Shown here: piece after piece, positions 30,652 to 40,729 of the stretch
Layout: each line of letters opens with the position of its first letter
Position numbering within the stretch: position 1 is the stretch's first letter
Origin: Sporosarcina highlanderae
GTDB taxonomy: Bacteria; Bacillota; Bacilli; Bacillales_A; Planococcaceae
Assembly: GCF_030433715.1 (NCBI RefSeq)
Contig: NZ_JAROCC010000010.1
Coordinates: forward strand, 1-64,000
Direction: 5' to 3'
Length of the DNA: 64,000 nt
Translations under genes and position numbers: made by a program
Notes under the pieces: generated by a model
What the model was told of the DNA's origin: nothing
The model's input: only the letters and a program-made list of their open reading frames with translations
Databases searched by the model: none

Positions 30652-32016
30652 ATGTCTTTTATTGTAAAACAAAACGATCATATCACTGTATTTATAGAGG
30701 ATCTGACACATGATGGGTCAGGTGTTGGAAAAGTGGAAGGCTATCCGCTATTCATCCCCGGTGCATTGCCCGGCGAGGAAGTCGAGGTTAAAGTCGGGAA
30801 GACGTTGAAGAACTACGGATTCGCCCGACTGTTAGAAGTGAAGAAGCCATCCCAGAATCGCATCGAACCGCCATGCCATGTATTTTGGGAATGCGGTGGT
30901 TGCCAGCTCCAGCATTTATCATACGAAGCGCAGCTCATCCAAAAGCAAAAACAAGTCCGCGACGTCATCGACCGTATCGCGAAATTGCCACATGTTCCAG
31001 TCCATCCTGTAAAAGGAATGGAAGACCCATGGCGATATCGCAATAAATCCCAAATACCCTTCGCCGAACGGGATGGGAAAATTGTATCCGGTTTTTACAA
31101 GTCTCGCACACATCACATCGTCGACACAGATGTCTGCATCATCCAGAGCGAGGAAGCGGATGAACTAATGTCGACGTTGAAGCATAAAATGCACAATATT
31201 GGACTAAGTGCGTATAACGAAAAAACACATCGCGGCATGCTTCGCCATCTAATTGTCCGGAAAGGGAAGGCGACTGGGGAAATCATGGTTGTCCTTGTGA
31301 CACTTAAAAAGAAATTCCGTCAAAAAGAGGCAGTCGTTGAACTGATTAAAAGCGTCTTACCAGAAGTGACGTCCATCATGCAAAACGTCAACGGTGAAAA
31401 GACGAACGTCATTTTTGGGAATGAAACGATCCCACTCTACGGCAAATCATTCATCATCGATAAAATCGGCGACATCCAATTTGAAATCTCAGCACGTTCT
31501 TTTTACCAAGTGAACCCGGCACAAACAGAAGTGCTTTACAAGCAAGCTCTTGATTACGCACAACTGACAGGTGGAGAAACGGTCATCGACGCCTACTGCG
31601 GCATCGGTACAATATCTTTATTCCTTGCTCAAAAGGCGAAGGAAGTATACGGTGTCGAAATCGTCCCTCAAGCGATTGAAGACGCGAAACGCAATGCGGA
31701 ATTGAATGGAATGACGAATGCGTATTTTGAAGCAGGCGCTGCGGAAGATGTCATTCCGAAATGGTACGCGGAAGGGAAACGATTCGACGTTTTAGTTGTC
31801 GATCCACCGCGTAAAGGCTGCGATGAAAAATTGCTACAAACGATTTTGGAATACAAACCAAAGCGAGTTGTTTATGTATCTTGTAATCCAGGAACCTTGG
31901 CGCGCGACTTGCGGATTTTAGAAGACGGCGGTTACCGGACGAAGGAAGTCCAACCTGTCGATATGTTCCCGCAAAGTAGTCATGTAGAATCGGTTGCGTG
32001 GTTGGAATTGGTGTGA
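30652..32016 (+). CDS. rlmCD: 23S rRNA (uracil-5-)-methyltransferase RlmCD (YefA)
   Basis: 454 residues. N-terminal TRAM domain (about 5-60), an iron-sulfur cluster motif ([14 protein letters not shown] near residue 75), then a SAM-dependent methyltransferase domain with [26 protein letters not shown] and the nucleophile loop [11 protein letters not shown]. In B. subtilis the enzyme methylates U747 and U1939. Start ATG 30652 after TTTGGAGGAA; the frame is open upstream without a site. The gene follows dgkB in B. subtilis, so cyd and Nudix genes are insertions relative to that order. Confidence 0.93.
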   Translation: MSFIVKQNDHITVFIEDLTHDGSGVGKVEGYPLFIPGALPGEEVEVKVGKTLKNYGFARLLEVKKPSQNRIEPPCHVFWECGGCQLQHLSYEAQLIQKQKQVRDVIDRIAKLPHVPVHPVKGMEDPWRYRNKSQIPFAERDGKIVSGFYKSRTHHIVDTDVCIIQSEEADELMSTLKHKMHNIGLSAYNEKTHRGMLRHLIVRKGKATGEIMVVLVTLKKKFRQKEAVVELIKSVLPEVTSIMQNVNGEKTNVIFGNETIPLYGKSFIIDKIGDIQFEISARSFYQVNPAQTEVLYKQALDYAQLTGGETVIDAYCGIGTISLFLAQKAKEVYGVEIVPQAIEDAKRNAELNGMTNAYFEAGAAEDVIPKWYAEGKRFDVLVVDPPRKGCDEKLLQTILEYKPKRVVYVSCNPGTLARDLRILEDGGYRTKEVQPVDMFPQSSHVESVAWLELV

Positions 32017-32030
32017 AGTTTTTAAAAAAA

Positions 32031-32057
32031 CGAATCCCGGCTTGGGATTCGCTTTTT
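32031..32057. terminator. Bidirectional terminator rlmCD / pepF
   Basis: CGAATCCC/GGGATTCG (32031-32038, 32044-32051) with A run before and T run after, between two convergent genes. Confidence 0.9.
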
Positions 32058-32075
32058 CATTTTACTTCCGCTTCG

Positions 32076-33770
32076 TTAATGAATGTCTTGAATGACTTTT
32101 TCGAGGAATTCACCCATTCGTTTAACAGTTGGCTCTGAAAAATCAAAACTGACCCCGGTTTCTTCATAAATAGCTGTGATGGAGTGATTGTAGTCCGCAC
32201 TTGCACCTTTTTTAAATGATTCGACAGCTAACTCTGGGTCTTTCTGATAATTCTCAAGTAATTGAAGAGCCCCTAACATCGAGATGGAGTATTCAATAGA
32301 ATAGAAAGGATATTGAATATAATGAAGGGTGCCTACCCAGCTCATTCCAATTTCCTCCTCAAGCCCAGAAGTATCGACAGGGTTTAAGCCATAACGTTTT
32401 GAGATTTCAAAGAATTTTTCATCACGCTCTTTGGCGGTGTGTTTAGGATTCGTATACATCCAATGCTGGAAAAGGTCCCCTGATAATGGACCGAATAGCA
32501 TAGTAAAAGCCCTTTTTAACTCCTCACGCTGTGCGTTCTTAAATTCTTCTTCTGAGTAAAACTCATTTAGTTTATCGAGTAAGAGCAATTCCATCCCATG
32601 AGAAAACAGTTCTCCAACTTCCGCTCGCCATTGGTATTCTTCTATAGGACCGTGCTCCGAAGACTGAAGGTATCCATTCACCGCATGGCCCATTTCATGA
32701 ATTAATGCGATAAGAGAGAAAAAGGATGGACTCATGTTTGCAAAAACAAAGGTATCCCCTGAAACAGGTAAAGGAGCACAGAAACCACCTGGGCTTTTTC
32801 CTTTCCGATCTCCAAGATCGAGTAATCCATGCTCTCTCATGTAATCGAAACGTTCTGCGAAATATGGGTCTGTTTTTCCTAACATCTCGGCAACGCCATC
32901 CATAAGAGTGGACACCTCGGAGTATGGTGGGTTTTTCAAGAGTTTTGCGGTGTTATCCCAGGGGCGATAAGTTTCTACACTTAGCTTCGACTTAAAAACT
33001 TCTGCAAGTCTGTTCCAAGCAGGGATAATATGTTTTTCTACATTTTCATGAAAGTCATAACAGTCCTGAACACTATACTCACGATTTTTGGCCACCAATA
33101 TATAATCACGATAATTTTCAAAGCCTGCATTTAACGCAATTTGATGGCGTAGTTGAACGAGCTCATCCATGATGGCATCCATATCGGGCTTAATCTGACG
33201 ATAGGCTGACCTTATTAAGAGATAAGCTTTTTCTCGCACGGCTCTGTTTAAATGATCAAGTTGGGATTCGACGAACGGAAAAGGCTTTTCCTCCCCCTCC
33301 CATTCAACTGTTAGCCCTCCCATAATTTCGCTGTACTTTGTAGAGAGCTCTTGTTCTTTTACCATTAATGGAATGTTTTCTTCTCTGAACAATTTAACTT
33401 TGGACTCGCGAACGCGACGCATTAAACCGTAACGGTTTTCATCTAATTGATTGAAATATGGAGAATCACAGAATTTCCCATTCAGTTTTGCTTCATATTT
33501 CATTAAAAGTGGTTGGATGACTTGCTGATCGTGAAGAAACGTTGACTTGATGTCAGCATCCTCTGTGTTTCGGTAGAAGTCGATTTGGTGACCTGTCATC
33601 GCCTCCGTAATTTTAATCATCAAATCCTTTTCATCCTTTAACCACTTTTTTAGATCAGAAATGGATTCAATCGGAACTTCAAGTAAACTTTGAAATTGAG
33701 CCTCGACACCTTCTACATCTTGTAAATCAATTAATTCTTTATAATACTTATGACCTGTATCTTGCGTCAT
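32076..33770 (-). CDS. M3 family oligoendopeptidase
   Basis: 564 residues, thimet/PepF-type zinc peptidase that degrades cytoplasmic peptides. The zinc motif HEMGH lies in IALIHEMGHAVNGY near residue 365; the third ligand is probably Glu of RAEVGELFS about 28 residues later. C-terminal block WVGTLHYIQYPFYSIEYSIS is typical of the family's YxxxY substrate-binding region. Start ATG at 33770 follows AAAGGGGGAG on the minus strand. Single gene between terminators. Confidence 0.9.
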   Translation of the reverse strand: MTQDTGHKYYKELIDLQDVEGVEAQFQSLLEVPIESISDLKKWLKDEKDLMIKITEAMTGHQIDFYRNTEDADIKSTFLHDQQVIQPLLMKYEAKLNGKFCDSPYFNQLDENRYGLMRRVRESKVKLFREENIPLMVKEQELSTKYSEIMGGLTVEWEGEEKPFPFVESQLDHLNRAVREKAYLLIRSAYRQIKPDMDAIMDELVQLRHQIALNAGFENYRDYILVAKNREYSVQDCYDFHENVEKHIIPAWNRLAEVFKSKLSVETYRPWDNTAKLLKNPPYSEVSTLMDGVAEMLGKTDPYFAERFDYMREHGLLDLGDRKGKSPGGFCAPLPVSGDTFVFANMSPSFFSLIALIHEMGHAVNGYLQSSEHGPIEEYQWRAEVGELFSHGMELLLLDKLNEFYSEEEFKNAQREELKRAFTMLFGPLSGDLFQHWMYTNPKHTAKERDEKFFEISKRYGLNPVDTSGLEEEIGMSWVGTLHYIQYPFYSIEYSISMLGALQLLENYQKDPELAVESFKKGASADYNHSITAIYEETGVSFDFSEPTVKRMGEFLEKVIQDIH

Positions 33771-33797
33771 GGATAAATCTCCCCCTTTAGGATATTT

Positions 33798-33932
33798 TTA
33801 ATAACCACTAATAATATGTTTTTCATAGTTTTCAAATCCAGCTTTTTCAAAAGAATTAACAATTAGTTTAGGATCTTAGGTTCTCGTTAAAATCTGAATT
33901 GTTTTAGAACCTGGGCTGTTTTTTAGAGTGCA
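33798..33932 (-). pseudogene. C-terminal remnant, GNAT-like
   Basis: The 408-bp gap between the M3 peptidase and pstS contains on the minus strand a reading frame of about 45 codons interrupted once: TLKNSPGSKTIQILTRT, a TAA, then DPKLIVNSFEKAGFENYEK and HIISGY before a proper stop (33798-33800). The FEKAGFENYEK tail looks like the end of a GNAT acetyltransferase. There is no start or ribosome site, so this is a remnant. Family assignment is tentative. Confidence 0.5.
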
Positions 33933-33943
33933 ACATACAACGA

Positions 33944-33990
33944 AAAAGGACCAGACTCCATTACCAAAATGGAGTCCGGTCCTTTTTTAT
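33944..33990. terminator. Orphan bidirectional terminator hairpin
   Basis: A 19-bp stem with one mismatch (33944-33962, 33968-33986) around a five-base loop, A-rich before and T-rich after. No intact gene ends here; it may have served the decayed gene remnant on one side or block readthrough into pst. Confidence 0.75.
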
Positions 33991-34074
33991 TACCAAAAGT
34001 ATCGTATATAGCTCCCTTATAAGGGGAACTTAACGGTGGGTGGACTAATTAATAATTTCAAAAGGGCATGAAGA

Positions 34075-34126
34075 TTACATAAACAAATTTACAAAACCTT
34101 TACATAAAAACCGATTTATATTTACA
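34075..34126 (+). promoter_or_regulatory. Candidate PhoP-binding repeats (Pho box) of pstS
   Basis: TTACA-type hexamers occur at 34075 (TTACAT), 34088 (TTTACA), 34099 (TTTACA), 34115 (TTTATA) and 34121 (TTTACA), with another at 34141. The 34088, 34099 and 34121 copies are in 11-bp phase, as for Bacillus PhoP boxes (TTAACA-like repeats about 11 bp apart). Located 50-105 bases before pstS. Phosphate-starvation induction is the inference. Confidence 0.65.
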
Positions 34127-34178
34127 ATTCGAGTTTATTATTTACAATGGGTCAACAAAACATGCGGGAGGTATAGTT

Positions 34179-35027
34179 ATGAAATTCATAAGGAATGCAG
34201 CAAAAGGATTATTCGTTATCTCCCTTACGGTGATTATGAGCGCATGCGGCAACAATGCCGATGGAGATACTAAATCGTCAAAAGAAGGTTTACCAACAAT
34301 CGCTATTTCCGGGTCGACTTCCGTAGGGCCATTGGCAGAAAAGTTAGCGTTTAAATACGAAGAGAGCAATAATGTCAAAATAGAGATTAACCAGATCGGA
34401 TCATCAGCGGGCATAACAAATGCAATAAATGGTGTATCCGAAATCGGCATGTCCTCCCGTGATTTAAAACAGGAAGAGATTGACAAAGGATTGAAAGAAA
34501 CAATTATTGCTTACGACGGTATCGTTGTCGTAACGCATCCGACGAACAAAGTGAAAAATCTTACGTTGGAACAAGTAAAGAAAATATTTACCGGCAAAGT
34601 GACAAATTGGAAAGAGCTTGGCGGTGATGACTTGGAGATAGTAGTCGTTTCTCGTGAGGACGGTTCAGGTTCACGGGATGCATTTCAAGAAATAGTTGAC
34701 TACTCATCAGGAGAGTTAGTAAGAAGCGCGATCATTGCAAGTGGAAACGGGAATATTAAAACGACTGTTGCGATGAATAAGCATGCAGTAGGTTTTATTT
34801 CCTTCGAATATATCGATGAGTCCATATCAACGATTGACATTGATGGCGTACAGGCGACAGCAGAAAACGTTTTGCAACAGCAATATAAACTTGCCCGTCC
34901 ATTCTTGTTCGTCCATATGGATAAAGGTCTAACGGATGCGGGACAAAAATTCATTGATTTTATTTTAAGTCCGGATGGACAGGTTATTGTGTCCGAAACC
35001 GGGGCTATACCAGTTAACGAATCATGA
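34179..35027 (+). CDS. pstS: Phosphate ABC transporter substrate-binding lipoprotein PstS
   Basis: 282 residues. Signal peptide with lipobox VIMSAC (Cys about 23), then a PBP-like domain. Phosphate-binding segments are visible: ISGSTSVGPL near residue 45, GSSAGITNAI near 75, SSRDL near 95 and REDGSGSRDAF near 160. Captures phosphate outside the membrane for PstCAB. GCGGGAGG precedes the ATG. First gene of pstSCAB-phoU. Confidence 0.94.
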   Translation: MKFIRNAAKGLFVISLTVIMSACGNNADGDTKSSKEGLPTIAISGSTSVGPLAEKLAFKYEESNNVKIEINQIGSSAGITNAINGVSEIGMSSRDLKQEEIDKGLKETIIAYDGIVVVTHPTNKVKNLTLEQVKKIFTGKVTNWKELGGDDLEIVVVSREDGSGSRDAFQEIVDYSSGELVRSAIIASGNGNIKTTVAMNKHAVGFISFEYIDESISTIDIDGVQATAENVLQQQYKLARPFLFVHMDKGLTDAGQKFIDFILSPDGQVIVSETGAIPVNES

Positions 35028-35075
35028 ATCGAATCTATATCTGCTTATTAAAGGTAATCTTGGAGGAATGCAGCC

Positions 35076-35990
35076 ATGACAAGCCCACCTATTGAGAAAC
35101 ACAACATAGGTAACGGTAAATCAAATAAAAGAAAATATATGTTGGAGAGTTTATCATCAAAACTTTTCCTACTCTGTGCACTTTTATCAGTACTAAGTTT
35201 GTTGTTAATCGTTGGCTTTGTATTTTATAGAGGTTCACATCCGTTCATAGCTGAGGGTTACAGCTTTTTCGAGTTTATTTTCGGAGTAGATTGGGTACCT
35301 GGTGAGGATAAATTTGGGATATTTCCAATGATTGTCGCATCCATTTACGCAACGATTGGTTCTTTAATCATCGGTGTACCGATTGGATTATTTACAGCCA
35401 TTTTCTTATCGGAAATCGCGCCAAAACGAGTTGCGAAAATTATTTCACCAGCTGTACAATTGCTTGCTGGTATCCCGTCTGTTCTGTATGGTGTTTTCGG
35501 ACTTGCGATTATCGTTCCGTTTTTGCAAAACTATTTAGGCTTGGCAAAAGGGCAAAGTTTATTGGCTGTCATAGTTGTATTAGCAGTCATGATGCTACCG
35601 ACAATTGTGACTGTAGCTGAAACGTCGATACGTGCGGTTCCGAAAACGTATCGGGAAGGTTCTTTGGCGCTTGGCGCTTCTGAAATTGGCACTATTTTCA
35701 AAGTGGTAGTACCTGCAGCGAAGTCCGGTATTACGGCAGCTATAGTTTTAGGGTTGGGTAGAGCGATCGGGGAAACGATGGCGGTTATATTGATAGCCGG
35801 CAACAGCTTGATCGTTCCTACAAGTCTGACAGACAGTATCCGCCCGTTGACAACAAATATTGCTTTGGAAATGGGTTATGCTGCAGGGGTTCATCAAGAA
35901 ATGTTGTTTGCAACAGGTATCGTGTTGTTCTCCTTTATCATGATTTTGAATTTTGTTTTAGCAAAAATCAGCGCAAGGGGTGCTAACTAA
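35076..35990 (+). CDS. pstC: Phosphate ABC transporter permease PstC
   Basis: 304 residues, six predicted membrane helices; the ABC-transporter EAA loop is AVPKTYREGSLALGASEIGT near residue 190. N-terminal hydrophilic stretch of about 25 residues before the first helix. GGAGG eight bases upstream. Forms the channel with PstA. Confidence 0.93.
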   Translation: MTSPPIEKHNIGNGKSNKRKYMLESLSSKLFLLCALLSVLSLLLIVGFVFYRGSHPFIAEGYSFFEFIFGVDWVPGEDKFGIFPMIVASIYATIGSLIIGVPIGLFTAIFLSEIAPKRVAKIISPAVQLLAGIPSVLYGVFGLAIIVPFLQNYLGLAKGQSLLAVIVVLAVMMLPTIVTVAETSIRAVPKTYREGSLALGASEIGTIFKVVVPAAKSGITAAIVLGLGRAIGETMAVILIAGNSLIVPTSLTDSIRPLTTNIALEMGYAAGVHQEMLFATGIVLFSFIMILNFVLAKISARGAN

Positions 35991-35991
35991 G

Positions 35992-36816
35992 ATGAGAACT
36001 TTTAAGGATAACTTATTGCGCGGCCTTCTATGGTTTTCAGCTTTCGTAACGGTTGGTATCCTGTTACTAATTGTAGGATACATTTTCTACAAAGGTTTCC
36101 GACTCATCAACTTCGAGTTCATCTTCGGAGATTATTCACCAACCGGTGGCGGCGGAATTTGGCCGATGGTCGTGACAACCGTGTATACAATCGCAATTTC
36201 ACTTGTTATTGCAACACCAATCGGGATTTTGGCAGCTGTGTACCTGCAAGAGTACGCGAAACAAGGCCGGCTTGTCAAAACAATCCGTTTTGCGACAGAA
36301 AGTTTAACAGGGATTCCATCGATTATCTATGGATTATTCGGTGCTGTATTCTTTGTAACGACGTTAAAGCTCGGCATGTCAATCATTTCTGCGTCCTTGA
36401 CTTTGACGATTATCGTATTGCCGGTTGTCATCCGTACAACTGAAGAAGCGTTGAAGACAGTGCCTGGAGCGTATCGAGAAGGTTCTTTGGCTTTAGGAAC
36501 GACGAAACTTCAAACACTCATTAAAGTGATCTTGCCAAGTTCAATGCCAGGAATACTTTCGGGAATCATTCTCTCCATGGGACGGATTATCGGCGAGTCA
36601 GCTGCGATTTTTTTAACCGCCGGAACTGTGGCAGCAATGCCTTCAAGTATTTTCTCCTCTGCAAGGACATTAACAGTTCACGCATTTTTAGTAACACAGG
36701 AAGCCGGAGATATTGAACTTGCAGCGGCAATTGGAATTGTGTTAATCGTTCTCATCTTGGTATTGAACTTCTCAGCTACCTTCATATCCAAGAAGTTAAA
36801 TAAAGCAGATTATTAA
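35992..36816 (+). CDS. pstA: Phosphate ABC transporter permease PstA
   Basis: 274 residues, six membrane helices and EAA loop TVPGAYREGSLALGTTK near residue 160. ATG 35992 lies one base after the pstC stop; the ribosome site AAGGGG is somewhat distant (about 12 bases), and a GTG at 35980 is possible but has the site directly against it. Partner of PstC. Confidence 0.93.
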   Translation: MRTFKDNLLRGLLWFSAFVTVGILLLIVGYIFYKGFRLINFEFIFGDYSPTGGGGIWPMVVTTVYTIAISLVIATPIGILAAVYLQEYAKQGRLVKTIRFATESLTGIPSIIYGLFGAVFFVTTLKLGMSIISASLTLTIIVLPVVIRTTEEALKTVPGAYREGSLALGTTKLQTLIKVILPSSMPGILSGIILSMGRIIGESAAIFLTAGTVAAMPSSIFSSARTLTVHAFLVTQEAGDIELAAAIGIVLIVLILVLNFSATFISKKLNKADY

Positions 36817-36849
36817 TGTGTATGAAGTGAAGGAGGAAATGTAGCGCTT

Positions 36850-37617
36850 ATGAATCAGTCAGAGGAAACAGCGAAAATCAGTGTAAAAGATTTAAGTCTT
36901 TTTTACGGAGATAAACAGGCACTGTACAGTGTATCTTTGGATATTGAAGAGAAAAAAGTTACAGCGTTAATCGGACCATCCGGTTGCGGGAAGTCGACTT
37001 TTTTACGAACGTTAAACCGAATGAATGATCTAATCGATGGAGTGAAAATCACTGGGGATATTGTCGTAGACAATGAAGATATTTATAAATCCAACGATGT
37101 CATTAAGCTCCGAACAAAAGTCGGTATGGTATTCCAAAAGCCGAATTTATTCCCAATGAGCATTTATGATAATGTTGCGTACGGACCACGTGCGCAAGGG
37201 ATTAAAAATAAAAAAGAATTAAATAAAATCGTTGAGGAGAGCCTACGTGGCGCTGCGATTTGGGATGAAGTGAAAGACCGTCTTAAGTCATCTGCACTCG
37301 GTCTTTCGGGTGGTCAACAGCAGAGGGTTTGCATTGCCCGGGCAATTGCGATGAAGCCGGATATCATTCTAATGGATGAGCCTACTTCGGCATTAGATCC
37401 AATATCGACATTGAAAGTTGAAGAACTGATTGCACAATTGAAAAAAGAGTATACAATTGTAATTGTTACCCATAACATGCAGCAGGCTGCGCGTGTATCT
37501 GACAAAACGGCCTTCTTCCTTAGTGGGGAAATCATCGAATACGATGTCACAAATAACGTCTTTTCAAATCCGAAAGACCAAAGAACGGAAGATTATGTAA
37601 CAGGTCGTTTCGGCTAA
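36850..37617 (+). CDS. pstB: Phosphate ABC transporter ATPase PstB
   Basis: 255 residues. Walker [10 protein letters not shown] near residue 43, Q loop VFQKPNLFP, signature LSGGQQQR near 158, Walker [13 protein letters not shown] and switch His in VTHNM. Energises phosphate import. The ATG follows AAGGAGG at about 14 bases, a long spacing. Confidence 0.95.
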   Translation: MNQSEETAKISVKDLSLFYGDKQALYSVSLDIEEKKVTALIGPSGCGKSTFLRTLNRMNDLIDGVKITGDIVVDNEDIYKSNDVIKLRTKVGMVFQKPNLFPMSIYDNVAYGPRAQGIKNKKELNKIVEESLRGAAIWDEVKDRLKSSALGLSGGQQQRVCIARAIAMKPDIILMDEPTSALDPISTLKVEELIAQLKKEYTIVIVTHNMQQAARVSDKTAFFLSGEIIEYDVTNNVFSNPKDQRTEDYVTGRFG

Positions 37618-37638
37618 TTACATGGAGGGGTGACTGTA

Positions 37639-38301
37639 ATGATGAACGTGAGAAAAAACTTTGACAAGAACTTGCAAGAATTGCAAAACAAAATGTTGGA
37701 GATGAATAAACTTACCATATCAGCATTTGAGAAAGCCTTCACTGCTTTTAAAACACAAGATGTAGAATTGGCGTTACGAGTCATTGACGAAGACACGGCC
37801 ATTGATAATCTGGACCAAGAAATTAACCAATTTGCTGTGTGGCTCATTGCAAAAGAACAACCATTTGCGACGGATCTACGAAGAATTATTGCGTCTTTAA
37901 AGATCACTTCGGATATCGAACGGATTGCCGACTTTGCTGTAAACATCGCGAAAGCGACTGCTAAAATCGGAAAAGCTGAATCGTTGCTCAACATTACAAA
38001 TCTTGAGCAGATGAATGAGACCTCGCTTAAAATGCTAAATATGGCGGTGTCTGCTTTTATCGATGGGAACATGGAGTTTGCTAAGGAAGTCGCAGGACTG
38101 GACGATCAAGTCGACAATCACTATGCGGAAACGTATAAAAGCATTACCGAATACTTACGTATACATCCAGAACAAACGACCCAGCTTGTCCAATTACTAT
38201 TCATCAATCGTTTCCTTGAACGTACAGCCGACCATATTACGAACATCGCAGAAAGTGCTGCTTATTTAATAAAAGGGCAGATTTATGATTTGAATCAATA
38301 A
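37639..38301 (+). CDS. phoU: Phosphate regulator PhoU
   Basis: 220 residues, two three-helix PhoU repeats; the metal-binding motif of each repeat is recognisable (ExxxDLRRIIASLKITSDIERI and the matching FINRFLERTADHITNIAE). It modulates Pst transport and PhoR signalling. ATG 37639 is eight bases after GGAGGGG, favoured over the GTG at 37630. Last gene of the operon. Confidence 0.92.
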   Translation: MMNVRKNFDKNLQELQNKMLEMNKLTISAFEKAFTAFKTQDVELALRVIDEDTAIDNLDQEINQFAVWLIAKEQPFATDLRRIIASLKITSDIERIADFAVNIAKATAKIGKAESLLNITNLEQMNETSLKMLNMAVSAFIDGNMEFAKEVAGLDDQVDNHYAETYKSITEYLRIHPEQTTQLVQLLFINRFLERTADHITNIAESAAYLIKGQIYDLNQ

Positions 38302-38306
38302 AATTA

Positions 38307-38341
38307 AGTGAGGTGATGTTGGAGTTCACCTCGCTTTTTTT
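38307..38341 (+). terminator. pst operon terminator
   Basis: Ten-pair stem with one T-G wobble (38307-38316, 38326-38335) then seven T. Confidence 0.88.
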
Positions 38342-38432
38342 GGCTATCATCAATATGAGACTATCTCACCTTGACAACGCTTTCAGTAATGTTACGATAA
38401 TATCGATTTGTGGAACAAATGGAGGGATCGAT

Positions 38433-39260
38433 TTGAGTGAAACATGGGGTATTTTGGATAGCGGGTTTCATGATGCAGCCATCAATATGGCGCTCGACGA
38501 AATGTTACTCGTTTGGCATAGCCAAGGGAAAATCCCGCCAACTATACGCTTCTATGGTTGGTCATCACCGAGTCTTACGGTTGGACGCTTTCAACCAGTA
38601 GACGGGGTGATTGATTTCAATGCGTTGGAAAAGCATCACTGCCAATTTGTGCGGCGTATGACAGGAGGCAGTGCTGTACTGCATGATAATGAATTGACTT
38701 ATAGTATCATCGTAGCAGAGGATCACCCGAAAATTCCCGAATCAATCGTGGAAGCCTATTATATCCTTTCTCACGGGCTTCTTGAGGGATACAAACAACT
38801 TGGTATTCATGCGGATTATGCGATTCCACAAGAAAAACAGAATAAAAAAAATCAAACTGCGGTTTGTTTCGAAAAAACTGCCTACTATGAAATGATTGTA
38901 GATGGTAAGAAAATTTCAGGAAATGCACAAACGAGAAAAAAAGGTGTTTTACTGCAACACGGATCCATCCCGATGAGTATAGATGAAGATATGCTTTTTG
39001 ATTTGTTTATGTACCCATCAATAGAACAAAGGCAACTAAAGCAAAATGCGTTTAAGGAAAAAGTTATCACGATCGACCAGATTAAAAATCGAAAACATAG
39101 TTATGATGAGTTGAAACAAGCATTCATATCAGGTTTTCAATCCGGGTTAGGCATTACGCTGAAACCTTTAAACCTTACCGAAGAACAGTGGGAAGAAGTC
39201 AGGCAGCTTGCAAGCAGCAAGTATGAACAGGAAATTCATTCTGTACAAACCATAGACTGA
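38433..39260 (+). CDS. lipM: Octanoyltransferase LipM
   Basis: 275 residues, similar end to end to B. subtilis LipM, which moves octanoate from acyl carrier protein to GcvH. Family landmarks: SGFHDAAINMALDE, PPTIRFYGWSSPSLTVGRFQ, VRRMTGGSAVLHDNELTYS, the catalytic Cys in TAVCFE, and GNAQTRKKGVLLQHGS. LipL-type and lipoate ligases lack the Cys in that position. TTG start with GGAGGG six bases before; upstream ATG/GTG codons in the long frame lack a site. Cotranscribed with lipA. Confidence 0.85.
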   Translation: MSETWGILDSGFHDAAINMALDEMLLVWHSQGKIPPTIRFYGWSSPSLTVGRFQPVDGVIDFNALEKHHCQFVRRMTGGSAVLHDNELTYSIIVAEDHPKIPESIVEAYYILSHGLLEGYKQLGIHADYAIPQEKQNKKNQTAVCFEKTAYYEMIVDGKKISGNAQTRKKGVLLQHGSIPMSIDEDMLFDLFMYPSIEQRQLKQNAFKEKVITIDQIKNRKHSYDELKQAFISGFQSGLGITLKPLNLTEEQWEEVRQLASSKYEQEIHSVQTID

Positions 39261-39275
39261 AGGGGTAGATGATCC

Positions 39276-40226
39276 GTGACGAAACAACAAGAATACATAC
39301 GTAAACCTGAGTGGCTAAAAACAAAAATCAATACAAATGAATCCTATCAAGGCATTAAAAAAATGATGCGTGAAAATCGCTTGAATACTGTTTGCGAAGA
39401 GGCAAGATGCCCGAACATCCATGAATGCTGGAGTGAGCGGAAAACGGCAACCTTCATGATCTTAGGTGATACATGCACAAGAGCATGCCGTTTTTGCGCT
39501 GTCAAAACGGGTCTTCCAAACGAATTAGACTGGAATGAACCGGAAAGGGTCGCTGATTCCGTTGCTATCATGGGGTTGAAACATGTCGTAGTTACCGCAG
39601 TTGCAAGAGATGATCTCAATGATGGAGGTGCGGCTGTATTTGCGGAAACAGTTCGGGCCATCCGCAGAAAAAATCCGGGATGCACGATTGAGATATTGCC
39701 TTCTGATATGAAAGGCGATTATGAAAGCCTTTTCACACTGATGGACAGCAAACCGGATATATTTAACCATAACATTGAAACTGTCAGCCGGTTAACAAAG
39801 CGTGTCCGTGCCAGAGCAACCTATGACCGATCATTACAGTTATTGAAACGGGTTAAGGAAATTGCTCCTGACACTCCTACCAAATCAAGCATTATGGTCG
39901 GTTTAGGCGAAACAAAAGAAGAAATCATCCAGGCAATGGACGATTTACTGGCCCATAACGTAGACATTATGACAATTGGCCAATATTTGCAACCAACTAA
40001 AAAACATCTGTCTGTTGAACGCTACTATCATCCGGATGAATTTGCCGAGCTGAAAGCGATTGCACTTGAAAAAGGATTCAGCCATTGTGAAGCAGGTCCA
40101 CTCGTCCGCTCATCCTATCATGCGGATGAACAAGTAAGTGCATCGGCTGCTCAAAGAAGGATTAAATATATGCAGGGTTATGAAAAGCAGGAAGATAAGG
40201 AAATAGATATCACGTTTATCGATTAA
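39276..40226 (+). CDS. lipA: Lipoyl synthase LipA
   Basis: 316 residues, radical SAM enzyme that inserts two sulfurs into octanoyl chains. Both iron-sulfur sites are visible: auxiliary cluster [12 protein letters not shown] near residue 40 and radical [11 protein letters not shown] near 67; the C-terminal RSSYHA with the conserved Ser is near 285. GTG start after AAGGGG. Adjacent lipM gives a complete octanoyl transfer-sulfuration unit, which in B. subtilis is split over the genome. Confidence 0.94.
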   Translation: MTKQQEYIRKPEWLKTKINTNESYQGIKKMMRENRLNTVCEEARCPNIHECWSERKTATFMILGDTCTRACRFCAVKTGLPNELDWNEPERVADSVAIMGLKHVVVTAVARDDLNDGGAAVFAETVRAIRRKNPGCTIEILPSDMKGDYESLFTLMDSKPDIFNHNIETVSRLTKRVRARATYDRSLQLLKRVKEIAPDTPTKSSIMVGLGETKEEIIQAMDDLLAHNVDIMTIGQYLQPTKKHLSVERYYHPDEFAELKAIALEKGFSHCEAGPLVRSSYHADEQVSASAAQRRIKYMQGYEKQEDKEIDITFID

Positions 40227-40290
40227 TGATTTGAAGGTGCGGAATGGAAAGGTATTCCATAATGTAGTTACCAAAAAAAGGGGGATTAAA

Positions 40291-40662
40291 ATGGGGATAG
40301 GTGCGTTTTCTACAAGTTTAACTGTAAAAGATATTATAAAATCCAGGGAGTTTTATGAAAATCTTGGTTTCTCTGCTTTTCATGGAGATATTGAACAAAA
40401 CTGGCTAATCATGAAAAACGGTGATTGTGTAATTGGACTGTTTCAAGGGATGTTTGAAAAAAATATGTTAACCTTTAACCCCGGATGGGACAGTAATGCA
40501 GAAGAGATAAATCCCTTCAAAGATATTAGAGTATTACAGGAGGAACTGCGGGAAAAAGGAATAGTGTTCATTAACGAAGTGGACACAGCTACAGTTGGGC
40601 CAGGCAGTTTCATGATTCAAGATCCGGATGGCAATCCGATTTTAGTCGACCAACATAGATAA
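40291..40662 (+). CDS. VOC (glyoxalase/bleomycin resistance-like) family protein
   Basis: 123 residues with two beta-alpha-beta-beta-beta modules typical of VOC proteins: SLTVKDIIKSREFYENLGF at the start and GSFMIQDPDGNPILVDQHR at the end. Metal-dependent enzyme or binding protein of unknown substrate. Start ATG 40291 follows AAAAAAGGGGG; the frame is open 60 bases further upstream. Same strand as lipA, 64 bases downstream. Confidence 0.8.
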   Translation: MGIGAFSTSLTVKDIIKSREFYENLGFSAFHGDIEQNWLIMKNGDCVIGLFQGMFEKNMLTFNPGWDSNAEEINPFKDIRVLQEELREKGIVFINEVDTATVGPGSFMIQDPDGNPILVDQHR

Positions 40663-40671
40663 AAGGATTGG

Positions 40672-40716
40672 TAAAAAGGGTTGCATGATTGCAAGTAAAT
40701 GCAATCATGCAACCTT
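40672..40716 (-). terminator. Terminator of the minus-strand gene at 40730
   Basis: AAGGTTGCATGATTGCA (minus orientation) pairs with its complement across 40676-40716; five A at 40673-40677 give the minus-strand T run. It could also slow the plus-strand lip transcript. Confidence 0.8.
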
Positions 40717-40729
40717 AAATCAATGCCTC

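Noticed and set aside
38313-38432. Upstream extension of LipM by 40 residues
   Set aside because: It overlaps the phoU terminator; the TTG at 38433 has a good ribosome site and matches LipM N-termini.
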